From: Amycolatopsis sp. GM8
GTDB lineage: Bacteria; Actinomycetota; Actinomycetes; Mycobacteriales; Pseudonocardiaceae
DNA: 64,000 bases
Reading direction: 5' to 3'
Assembly (NCBI RefSeq): GCF_021653975.1
Contig: NZ_JAJKFK010000005.1
Span: 124,001-188,000 of the forward strand
The position numbers and the translations under genes were made by a program. Shown piece by piece: positions 43,027-51,910 of the stretch (the stretch's first letter is position 1; the number at the start of each line of letters is the position of its first letter). The notes beneath the pieces are model-generated. The model saw nothing but the letters and a program-made list of their open reading frames with translations. It did not search any database and was not told where the DNA came from.

Positions 43027-43598
43027 GCCGAGGGGCGTTGATTCCATTATTTGCATCGACGAACGCCATCAAGATCGAAGAAGTGCGCGCTCTGGTCGGC
43101 GATGTTGAAGTGTGGAATATTGAGCTACCCGAAATACAGTCGGTGAGCGCCGAAGAGGTAGTCAAGCACAAATTGGCACGATTAGCCGGCTTTCATCCGA
43201 CGCGTCCAGTTGTTGTTGAGGACACCGCGCTTCACGTCGACGGCTGGAATGGCCTTCCAGGCGCCTTGGTCAAGTGGTTTGTCCGGAACTTACCTCTCCC
43301 CCTTTTGTATCAAATTCTCGCTGGGGACTCGACGGCGGCCACGGCCGTGAGTGCGGTCGGGGTGCTCCACGGCACAGAGACCCGCATTTGGGTTGGGAGC
43401 CTGCAAGGAAGTTTGGTGCCACCGAGAGGCGGCCTGGGCGGATGGACTCCCATCTTCGAAGTGGACGGCACAGGCTTGACACTCGGTGAAATGACATTGG
43501 ACGAGCGTCTTGCGCACACCATGAGAAGGGGGCCTCTTGAAAGCCTCAGCGACTGGCTCGAATCCCACCGAGCCGGCACAGATGCCGGTCCGGCTTGA
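43023..43598 (+). CDS. HAM1/RdgB-like (ITPase-fold) protein with divergent base-recognition motifs
   Basis: The GTG at 43023 overlaps the previous stop as GTGA (191 residues). The fold is clear: FASTNAIKIEEVRAL at the N-terminus (the [ST]xNxxK motif), VSAEEVVKHKLARL, and VVVEDTALHVDGWNGLPGAL with the catalytic Asp67, close to eukaryotic ITPA (VEDT, GLPG, KWF). However FGWDPxF is GGWTPIF (residues 139-145, Thr142 for Asp) and the C-terminal SHR is AHT (164-166). Those residues recognise the inosine/xanthosine base in ITPases. The protein may therefore bind a different nucleotide or only sense one. It is the last gene of the operon. Confidence 0.8.
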   Translation: MSRGALIPLFASTNAIKIEEVRALVGDVEVWNIELPEIQSVSAEEVVKHKLARLAGFHPTRPVVVEDTALHVDGWNGLPGALVKWFVRNLPLPLLYQILAGDSTAATAVSAVGVLHGTETRIWVGSLQGSLVPPRGGLGGWTPIFEVDGTGLTLGEMTLDERLAHTMRRGPLESLSDWLESHRAGTDAGPA

Positions 43599-43626
43599 TC
43601 TGCGTGCCGGGGCGTCGCCGAGGAAC
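43582..43626. repeat. imperfect direct repeat, right copy
   Basis: This copy overlaps the stop of the HAM1-like gene and matches 37391-37437 with one mismatch over 20 bp plus GTCGCCGA downstream. It may be the right border of the inserted block. Confidence 0.45.
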
Positions 43627-43691
43627 GGTGTTGCAGCAGCAACGGCGCGTCGCGCCCGAACCGCAGGGCTACCAGCTCCGGACCTTCCGCT

Positions 43692-43919
43692 GACAAGCGA
43701 AAGCCGGAGGCCATCGAGGCGTGGCGCAGTGCAGCCAACCACCACGTGGCTACCCGGCTCGCATACGTCCGGTACGTGTGGCTACGCTCGCCGGCGGTGA
43801 TCAGCGCCCGGCTGCCCGAGCGGATACCGGGCCACACCATGAACGATCTCCAGTGGGATCAGTTCGACGGCACGAGTGCCGAAGCGCTCAACTCCGTGGC
43901 CACCGAGCGGGACGAGTGA
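43692..43919 (+). pseudogene. gene fragment, C-terminal piece of an unknown protein
   Basis: A 75-codon frame without a start codon reads AIEAWRSAANHHVATRLAYV, then LPERIPGHTMNDLQWDQFDG to a stop. The composition is protein-like. I cannot name the family; it is probably a remnant of the mobile element that also left the relaxase. From here to 44229 there is otherwise nothing I can support. Confidence 0.3.
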
Positions 43920-44229
43920 AAGTCGGCACAAGTCGGCAACCGCATGAACAAGGAAAACCGGGATATTTTGTCGGGATGTTGCTGCGAATTCGCCCCGTCT
44001 GAGGTGATCTCCTCACGGTCTGGCTGCCCTTGTGACTCTACCCGGCACCCCCGAAGAAGCCACCTCGACAACCCAGCCACCTGACACCCACCACTATCTC
44101 GAAGAACTTCCGAAACCGACCACTAAGATCCAGGTATCTGTTTCGACAACTGGCGACTGCCGAATCGGTGACGTTACCGGTAACCAGGTGGGCGGCACCG
44201 GATTTTCGGCGTAGTCTGATGTGGACGTG

Positions 44230-46250
44230 ATGGGCTTGCGCAAGCTGAGCCCTGGTGGTCATGAGTACCTCACCAATTCGGTCGCTTGCGCGGGATCGTG
44301 ACCGGCGGCTCGAGCCCGGCGAGTTGTTGAGTGACTACTACCTCTCCCGTGGTTACCCGGCAGGCCAATGGTTTGGCGCCGGAGCAGAAGCCTTAGGGCT
44401 CTCCGGCGTAGTTACTCCTGCCCAGATGAACGCGCTCTTCGGTGAGGGGCGGCATCCGAACGCGGACGCGATCGAGGCCGCGCTGATCGCCGATGGGGTC
44501 AGCGCGCGGGACGCGCTGAGGGTGACCAGGCTGAGGCGTCGGTTCCCGCAGTACTCCGCTGTGGATCACCTGCGCAGCAAGGTGAGTCAGGCCTACAAGG
44601 ACTACAACCGCGCGCACGACCGCCCGGTCGGGGCGCCGATCTCGGCCGAGATCCGTGCCCGGCTGCGCCACGGAGTACAGGTCCAGGCCTTCAAGGATGA
44701 TCACGAGGGCCAGGGACCCGTCGGTGGCGCGGAGCTGCAGAAGTGGCTGGCCGCACAGATTAGCAGCCTGAAGTCGGCGGTGTCGGGCTTCGAGATGGTG
44801 TTCGCACCGGACAAGTCCGTGTCGATCGCCTGGGCCATGGCGGGGCCCGGCGAGCGGGAGCTCATCGCGAACCTGGTGCGTCAAGCAGCCCACGATCCAC
44901 TGTCCTATGTGGAACGCAATGCGGCATTCACCCGGCGCGGCGCGATCGGTGAGGCTCAGGTCGACCTCCACGGCATCACGGCGGCCTTGTTCGAGCACTG
45001 GGACTCGCGCGCCTCGGATCCGCACCTGCACATCCACGCACTGGTCTCCTCGAAGGTGCAGCGTGCCGATGACGGCGAATGGACCGCCCTGGACGGCCGC
45101 ACCATCTTCGCTGCCACGGTCACCGCCAGCGAGTACTTCGACTCCCGGTTACGCGATCTGTTCCGTGAGCGCGGCGCGTCATGGGTCCAGCGTGGCGCCG
45201 AGGGTGTCGATATCACGCGGCCGGTCTGACAGCTCGCGGGAGTACCGGTCGAGCTGGTGAAGGCGTTCTCGCAGCGACACTATCCCGCACCCAAGACCAG
45301 GGCTGGCAGGCCGAACGTCTCGTCCGCACAGTCACCGACAAGACCGGATTCAGCTGGGCCGACGACCCCGCCGCCGCACTCACGAAACGCGTCTCCACCT
45401 ACACCCGCGAGCACCGTGCGCCCGCGCGAATAGGCGTCCCCACCGACGATCAACGCGACCGCTGGCGCACCATCGTCGCCCACCACCTACCCGACGCGCC
45501 GGTCGGCAGCCCGCAATGGGACATTGTGTGGCGACACGCCGCCGGCGGAAACGCCCTCGGACTCGACGCCGACGCCGCACTCACCGACGCCACCACCCAC
45601 CTCGCAACAACCACCACCGGCGCTGCGGACGGCGACTACGGGCGCACCGGCGAAGCACTCGTCGCAGCCCTCACCGAACGACACCACGACGGCGAAGGAC
45701 ACCACCATCCCCTGCCCTGGCAAGCGCACCCGGACTTCGGGCGCCCCGGCGACCACCGCGGCACCCTCGAACGCCTCGACACACTCAACGCCGAAATCGC
45801 CGCCCGGACCGAACAACTACGCGAGCACGTCGCATGCCAAACAAGCCACGTGGGCCACCGCCATCGGGCCCCGACCCAACGATGCCATCCGCGCGCAGCG
45901 ATGGGACCGTCGAGTTGGCCGCAACCTACCGTGAAACCTACGGAATCACCACCACCGACGCCGCCTCCCCCCTCGGTGCACAACCCACCGGCAACGGGCC
46001 CAAAACCCAAGCCTGGCAACACATCACGACGCAATGGAGGCCACTGATGACCGCATCAGACCGTGACAACATCGAAGCGGATGCCGTGACCGTCGACGAA
46101 ACCCGCCGCGACACCCACGAGGCACTCGCCACCGACTACCGCGCCGGCGTCGAAGCTCACGCCGACGGCCTCCGCGAGGACGAGGCCCGTCGCACCACCA
46201 ACCGCGATCACATCGAGAACGAACTCGACAACTCGACGACACCACGCGCG
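44230..46250 (+). pseudogene. decayed MobF/TrwC-family conjugative relaxase
   Basis: The start MGLRKLSPGGHEYLTNSVA (44230) is typical of actinobacterial plasmid relaxases but shifts frame at about 44285. The main frame (to 45229) carries the TrwC relaxase domain with FEMVFAPDKSVSIAWAMA and the metal-binding three-His motif PHLHIHALVSSK, then a stop. Downstream segments (SRTQDQGWQAERLVRTVTD; AIGPRPNDAIRAQRWDRRVG; YRETYGITTTDAASPLG) are relaxase C-terminal pieces in other frames; most of the helicase domain is deleted. It is the relic of a conjugative plasmid or integrative element. No integrase or att site was found. Confidence 0.85.
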
Positions 46251-46272
46251 ACAACCTGTCCACCGGCCTCGG

Positions 46273-46953
46273 TTACTGAGATTCGGGGCACCGAATACCT
46301 GAACCGGCCGGTACCCGACACCAGACGCCGCGGGCCTCCAAGACGAACCTGATTGGCGCCGCCACCTGCACCATGCTTGGTGCGACTCGAACGGTGGGTG
46401 GAGCGCAGGCGTGACGTCGAGCGACTCCCGACGAAGCAGGTCGCCCTCTGCAAAGGAGTGAGACGACCGTGAGGTAGGGATGTCCCGACGACGAGTGGGC
46501 CCGGCTGGCAGTGGTCGGGCAGGAGTTCCTTATCGAAGAGCTCGCATGGGCCGTACTTCCTCGTACGCGGAGTTCAACACCACACCCGGCGCACCTGGTC
46601 CTCGACCGCGGCGAACCGTCCGTGGTCCGCGGCGAGCGCCGCCTGTGGCCCGACGAACAAGCCGCGAACCCGGATTCGCTGTGGGTGTATTGCCCGGTGC
46701 AGAGCAGCAGCGTGGTGGCGGCGCCAGCGTGGGTGGGCACGCCGTAGATGGTGGAGGTGTACCTGACGGCGGCGGCTTCAGCCGGCTTGGCGAACGGCGA
46801 GTCCGACGACGGCCGGTTCGACGAGTTCCGGCTGTTCTGGCCCGCCCGGCGCGTCAAGTCGACGACCTGGCCACGCAACGTCGCCATCATCGCCCGGAGT
46901 TCCGCGTTCTCGGCAGCAAGCTCCTCATAGGACGGACGACCGTCCGCAGACAT
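46273..46953 (-). pseudogene. IS66 transposase N-terminus fused to an Rhs fragment
   Basis: The first about 64 residues (RPSYEELAAENAELRAMMAT, then GQNSRNSSNRPSSDSPFAKP) are the TnpC start of IS66-family transposases. The frame then runs straight into YGVPTHAGAATTLLLCTGQY, a piece of Rhs repeat core like those at 48.1 and 50.7 kb, and then into noise. Both parts are truncated, so this is a recombination scar and not a functional gene. Confidence 0.75.
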
Positions 46954-47015
46954 CGTCCATGATCCACAAAGGTGGCGGGGATCAACCCGCTACGCCGGAG
47001 ACACAGAACAGGTTT

Positions 47016-47480
47016 CTATTTTGGTTCGTAATAGCCCGGTTTTGCTACTAGGACACTTTCAAAGTATCGCCAATCGTCCTCATCTGGCTCCTCGGCAGGT
47101 CTTGAACGCCAAAAGCCGAGCAGCAGATCACTCGCCGTGTACGAGCTTCCGCGCTCGTGTTCCTTTACCCGCGTACGCTGGCTCAGCCAGGAAATTAACT
47201 CGTCAACCGGAGTTGCAAAGACGTCGACGCCCGCGTAGGTAACCTCGACGCCGGCCGTAGGCCTACCAAGCTCGACGGCGTCGACCAGTTCGTTTTGATC
47301 AAAGAATAGGAAAATGCTCAGACCAGATTGCCGATCGTGCACCACCCAGGTCGGATAACTACCCCCTTTATCAACTTCTTGGATCGCACCATATTGACCC
47401 AAGGATACTCGAGCCTCATCACGCGAAGACCCGATTCGCACAAGACCCGCGCTGGCGGGTGGCGCCAACTCAATAACCAT
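47016..47480 (-). CDS. putative immunity protein for the adjacent Rhs toxin
   Basis: The ATG at 47480 gives 154 residues; I do not recognise the family. It is a soluble alpha/beta protein (FLFFDQNELVDAVELGRP, YAGVDVFATPVDELISWLSQ). The stretch is less GC-rich than the catabolic genes. It starts 45 bp after the Rhs toxin tip on the same strand, the usual place for a cognate immunity gene. Confidence 0.6.
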   Translation of the reverse strand: MVIELAPPASAGLVRIGSSRDEARVSLGQYGAIQEVDKGGSYPTWVVHDRQSGLSIFLFFDQNELVDAVELGRPTAGVEVTYAGVDVFATPVDELISWLSQRTRVKEHERGSSYTASDLLLGFWRSRPAEEPDEDDWRYFESVLVAKPGYYEPK

Positions 47481-47525
47481 CGCGACGGCCCCTTCTCGGC
47501 GATCACGTTGCACTTGACGTCGTCA

Positions 47526-48924
47526 TTATAGGAAACCCAGCATCTCCAGGATCGCGTCGTCGTCACGGTAGGCGCGTGCATCCGCGCCCCGACCCCAGCT
47601 GGCGGTGTCCCGGTGGTCCGCGGCATCCATTTCGATCGCAGTGCCGTTTCGTCTCGACGCCGGGTTGACCGAGTCGGAGGGAATGTGGTGGCGTTCGATA
47701 CCCGAGCCGCCTTGGAGGTCCTTGTAGACCCCGCCGCTGTAGCCGCCGCCGGCTGCGGCTGACCCGCCGCCGGCGTCGCCAGCGCCGAGGTCGTTGATGG
47801 TGTTGTCGAGTACTTGCCCTTTGGCGAGGCCACCGATCAGCGAGCGAACGCTGTTGATCCGGCGGCGAGGGCAGCGTCTTCTTCGGAAGGAATGGGGTGG
47901 CACCGCCGCCCGTGGCGATTTCCTCGCCGACGTCGGCGACGATGTCCCAGAACCCTTGACCGGTGAGGTCGGCGATGATCAACGGATTGCCATACGCGTA
48001 GGCGTAGGGTGTTCCGGTTTTCTCGACGAGCGGGTCGAGGGTGAGGAACTCGGCGGTAACCGGGTCGTAGTAGCGGGCACGGAGGTACACGAGGGCGGAT
48101 TCGCTATCGGTGTATTGGCCTGTGTATTGCAGGGGCGTGGATGCGGTGCCGCTGTGGGTGGGTGTGCCGTAGGGGCTGTAGGTGTAGCTACCGGCGGTTG
48201 CTCCGGTGTTGTCGAGCAATTGGAGAGTGTTGCCGACTTGGTCATGGATGTACCACAAGGAGCTGGTGGCGCCGACTTGTTCGATCGGTAGACCGTCGGG
48301 TCCATACAGGTAGGCATTGGTGCCGTCGGTGAGGACGTTGGGTGTAGCGGCGTCGTCCCAGACGAAGGTGTTGGTTGTGGACCCTACGGTCTTGCTGACC
48401 CGAAGCCCGGTCCCGTCGTAGTGGTATGTGGCAGACCCGCCCGGCCCGCTGAGGGTGGTTAGGCGCCCGGCCTGGTCGTAGCTGTAGGTGGTGGGGGTGC
48501 TGCCGGTGCGTTCGCCGAGGGGGTTGAAGGTGTAGGTGGTGGCGCTGGTCGGGACAGTGCCGCAGGTGGGGTTGGGTACGGCGCCCGACGGCAGCGTCCA
48601 GCACAGCTGCCCGGCGGGGTCAAAGGATTGGCTGGCCGCGCCGACGGTGGCTGGGTTGTTTGCAGCGTCATAAGCGAAGGGCGTGGTGGTGCCGCCGGTG
48701 GTGGCGGAGGCAAGTTGTTCTCTGGGGCTGTAGGTGTAGTTCTGTTGCGGCGCGCCGTTCTGCTGCGACGTGGTGACCTGTTCGGCTGGGTCGTGGCCGA
48801 CGGTGAGGGCGGTGGTGGCGCCGTTGGCGACCGTCGTGAGCTTGTCGTTGTTGCCCAGGGCGTCGGTGACCGATGTCTTGTCGCCGGGCGCGGTACTCTG
48901 AACTGCTCTTCTTGACCCAGTCGC
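47526..48924 (-). pseudogene. Rhs core fragment with HHxP-type nuclease toxin tip, frameshifted
   Basis: The minus-strand frame from 48924 reads Rhs/YD repeats (GLRVSKTVGSTTNTF, YLYGPDGLPIEQVG) to the core end YLRARYYDPVTAEFLTLDP. The tip, in a different frame from about 47875, ends GIERHHIPSDSVNPASRR ... MDAADHRDTASWG, which looks like an HNH-like nuclease toxin. The upstream part is missing (stop at 48925-48927) and the core-to-tip frameshift would prevent a fusion protein unless it is a sequencing error. Confidence 0.75.
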
Positions 48925-49269
48925 TTACTTTTCCACCATAGGTGCGGACCAATCGATCCGCAGCGCGCAGCGTGGAGCTGGAGCCCTCGCCGGCAATAAC
49001 CGACCCTCTTCGCCGAGCTGCTGAGTGCTAGCCAGGCTCAGTCCCAGACGGAGAGCCTGCATCGAACTGCTTGCGACCTGCTCGCCGGCGATAAACTCAG
49101 CATCAAACGCAGCCGCTTCCGGGGCGAGAGCACCGTCGGTGACAACTGTTGCCACAACGCTGACCGCCACGACGGCGACCGTCGCCCACGTGCTCGCACT
49201 CCAGCTTAAGGGGTTCCACCACCTACGGCCCGTGGGATGAGCTCGTCCCCGCAGCTCGGACAGGCCCAT
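48925..49269 (-). pseudogene. displaced Rhs C-terminal fragment
   Basis: A 114-residue frame starts MGLSELRGRAHPTGRRWWNP then LSWSASTWATVAVVAVSVVA. The DPxG-like start followed by NPLSW and a hydrophobic segment is what follows the Rhs core in other proteins. It has no core of its own and no recognisable toxin, so it is probably an orphan C-terminal module left by recombination. Confidence 0.45.
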
Positions 49270-49535
49270 CTCGGGGCCCAGGATGAGTGCGGTCAGTTCT
49301 CAGCAACACAAGCCTCCCCACCCGACGGGGTGCGGTCAGTTGGCGCGGAGAAACGCGGTCACAACCGACGAACAAAACCAAATGGCAGAGGTGGCACCTG
49401 CCGTACTACCCCGAGGTGAAGATCGGGGCGCTCCTCAGGCCGGCCTTCATGGCGTCCTGGTCGGTCGCACCGGCTGTGGACCGGTTTCCAGCACATCCAG
49501 TCCGAGCGCGTCCTCGGTCCAGGAGCGCTCAGAAC

Positions 49536-49997
49536 TCAATGGCTCGGGCCAACTTGACCTGGGTGGCGAATCGGGACGCCCAGTGTTGTTTTTAGCTGCT
49601 CGATTTGGGTCTCGGTCCACACGTTTCGGACCACGGCCAGCGAGTGACCGTCGTGCCCGACGAACGCCATCCACCCACCGCTCCTGCGGCCTCGCGAGAT
49701 GTAGGATATCTTATCCCGCGGAACTACTTTGGAACGGAAATACATACTTCCCGCTTTGACCTCCGTGTCGGAGATAGCAATGAAAACTTGGCGCATGTAC
49801 ATAAAAATGATCAGGCTAAAAAAACCAATACCCGCCGCCCACGAGAACACCTGCGATCCGCCACGCCCGATAGGGCTGACCGATGGAACAAAGGGGACGA
49901 TCAGTATCAAAAATGTCAAAAGCAGAACGTAGGAGAAGAACAGCAATGCCGTGGGGCCGCGCCGCAGCGACGGCCTGAGCGTCAGAACGTGATCCAT
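49536..49997 (-). CDS. membrane protein with PH-like domain, putative immunity protein
   Basis: The ATG at 49997 gives 153 residues with two hydrophobic segments (ALLFFSYVLLLTFLILIVPF and about 50-68), then a soluble part (VFIAISDTEVKAGSMYFRSK, VPRDKISYISRGR) resembling bacterial PH domains. It begins 54 bp after the Rhs tip at 50052-51021, on the same strand. A membrane immunity protein fits a toxin with a Gly-rich hydrophobic tip. Confidence 0.6.
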   Translation of the reverse strand: MDHVLTLRPSLRRGPTALLFFSYVLLLTFLILIVPFVPSVSPIGRGGSQVFSWAAGIGFFSLIIFMYMRQVFIAISDTEVKAGSMYFRSKVVPRDKISYISRGRRSGGWMAFVGHDGHSLAVVRNVWTETQIEQLKTTLGVPIRHPGQVGPSH

Positions 49998-50051
49998 GCC
50001 GCCGTGCGCCTTCTCGCGAGTCTATTGGGTGCCATGATGATAGCGCACCGG

Positions 50052-51021
50052 CTAGCCGCCCGTATTGCAGATTTTTGCCTGGTTAATCTGCCGGTTACGT
50101 TTTGCATTCTGCCCGTATTTCTTGAAGAGCGGATAGGGATCGAGACCGCCCAGCACCGTCGTGAGCGATCCGCCGTAGCCCGAAATCAACGTAGTGTACG
50201 GATCCTCAGGGTTGACGGATTTGGCAAAGCCTCCCAAACCGTCAGTGATAATCCCGCCGAATGCGCCGACTGCCCCTTCTCCGACGGCGTCACCCCAATT
50301 CACCGAGCCGCTGTCATTCCACTGCGTCAGCACGCTCGCGGTGAAGCTACTGGCAGCACCGGCACAGATACCGCACTCAGTGAAGGCGGCGCCGAACACT
50401 GCCCCCGAAGCCGCGGCGATTCCTACGTCTGTCCAGTTGACATTCCCTTGGATCAGCCCGTTGACGAGCGCGCCCGCACCATCGGCGATGCCGCCGATCA
50501 AACCACCGATTAGGTTATCCCAGCCGAAGAGGCGACCAGTGCGGTCCGTGCCGTTAAGTGGGTCGTTGTCGGTATAGGCGTAGGGAGTGCCGGTCACGTT
50601 GACGAGAGGGTCAAGGCTCAAGAACTCCGCGGCGGCTGGGTCGTAGTAGCGGGCGCGGAGGTAGACGACGCCGGTTTCGAGGTCGGTGTATTGGCCGGTG
50701 TAGAGCAGCGGTGTGGCGGCCGTGCCGGTGTGGGTGGGCAAGCCGTAGGGGGTGTAGCTGCCGGCGGTCGCGCCGGTTTTGTCGAGGAGTTGGAGGGTGT
50801 TGCCGACCTGGTCGTGGATGAACCAGAACGAGGCGCTGGCGCCGATCTGTTCGATGGACAGGCCGTCTGGTCCGTAGAGGTAGGAGTTGGTGCCATCGTT
50901 GAGGACGTTGGCTGTGGAGGCGTCGTCCCAGATGAAAGTGCTGGTGGTGGAGCCGATGGTTTTGCTGACGCGCAGGCCTGCTCCGTCGTAGTGGTAGGTG
51001 GCGGTGCCGGCGGGGCACCGT
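50052..51021 (-). pseudogene. Rhs C-terminal module with Gly-rich tip, lacking its N-terminal part
   Basis: The frame reads the end of an Rhs core (TATYHYDGAGLRVSKTIG, YLYGPDGLSIEQIG, YLRARYYDPAAAEFLSLDP) and continues without interruption into a tip of about 150 residues with repeated Gly/Ala segments (LIGGLIGGIADGAGALVNGL, GAVGAFGGIITDGLGGFAKS) ending in a basic tail. The segment 50585-51005 is a diverged duplicate of 48005-48440. The 5' border lies near 51010-51022, where the sequence switches to an Abi-like gene. It cannot be expressed as a normal Rhs protein but could recombine with an Rhs gene elsewhere. Confidence 0.7.
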
Positions 51022-51818
51022 GTTGTCTCCGGCGAGTATCTCGATGCTCTGATCGAGTACGTCGCGTACCCGCAGCGCGGGCTTGCCGTGCCCGCCGGCA
51101 AAGAGGACGAGTTGGGGCGGGCGAGGTCGGGCTCGCGCGGCGACGATACCGAAGTCCGGGTAGCCGTCTGTCGTGCCGGACTCCACAATCTTCAGGCCCG
51201 CACGGGCAAGGCTCGGCGAGATCGCCGCGGCCAGCTCCCGCTGTCGCGCCTCCTTCGGGTTCACCGAACCCGACAACAGCCCCTCAACGAACAGCGCGAA
51301 CCGGCGATCTCCACCGTCGAGAGCACCGATCTCTTTGAAGAACTCCATGGTCGTCCAGTCGCCGGGGTTGCGGATCATGTGCCGGTCGACCGGCTCGTAG
51401 GGGTCCTTCCAGTCGACCGACCATTCGGGCGAGGTCAGCACCCAGTGGCGTTTAACCAGGTCAAGAAGCCCGCCGGCCTCCAACCAGATCGCGTCGAACG
51501 CATCCAACGCCTCGGCGACGTCGCGGCGGGTCCGGACGGTGATCTGCGGCCAGTTCTTTCGTGACCAGAGCAGGTCCTCGACTCGGTTCCGCAGCTCGAT
51601 CGTCAGATCGGCGTGCTGGAGGAAGCGAGCGCACACAGCGGAGTGGTCACTCGGTGCGATGGCGTCGAACGCCACGTCGAGCCGCTGACGTTTGGACAGC
51701 GACTTTACGTCGCCGGCCTGCGACGGGTCCGGATGCTGGGTGGGTATGGCCAGACTCAGCTCCGCACCCACTATGTCCAGATCGACGTGCCGGAGATAGT
51801 GCAGACTCAACACGAGTT
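51022..51818 (-). pseudogene. truncated AbiJ-like (AbiJ_NTD3-type) abortive infection gene
   Basis: The frame (GTG 51818 or TTG 51813 as first start) reads RTRRDVAEALDAFDAIWLEA, an FFKEIGALDGGDRRFALFVE segment and a PPQLVLFAGGHGKPALRVRD segment, with VRDVLDQSIEILAGDN just before the break. The pattern matches the AbiJ_NTD3 domain and its usual tail (FADA..ND.EI) but the final conserved tail is missing where Rhs sequence begins (about 51021). The N-terminus may also be cut: a stop lies in frame at about 51890. The open frame continues through the junction to 50611 in a shadow frame. Confidence 0.6.
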
Positions 51819-51910
51819 CGCAGACCAGGTCACGGGCCTCGATGTCGAATTCAGGCGGGTCGGCTGCCAGGTCAGGTCCGTGCCCCGCAAAGGATCAGAA
51901 GCCACGCACG

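Noticed and set aside
44032..44214. 60-residue plus-strand ORF before the relaxase relic
   Set aside because: Thr/Pro-rich, no ribosome-binding site or recognisable family.
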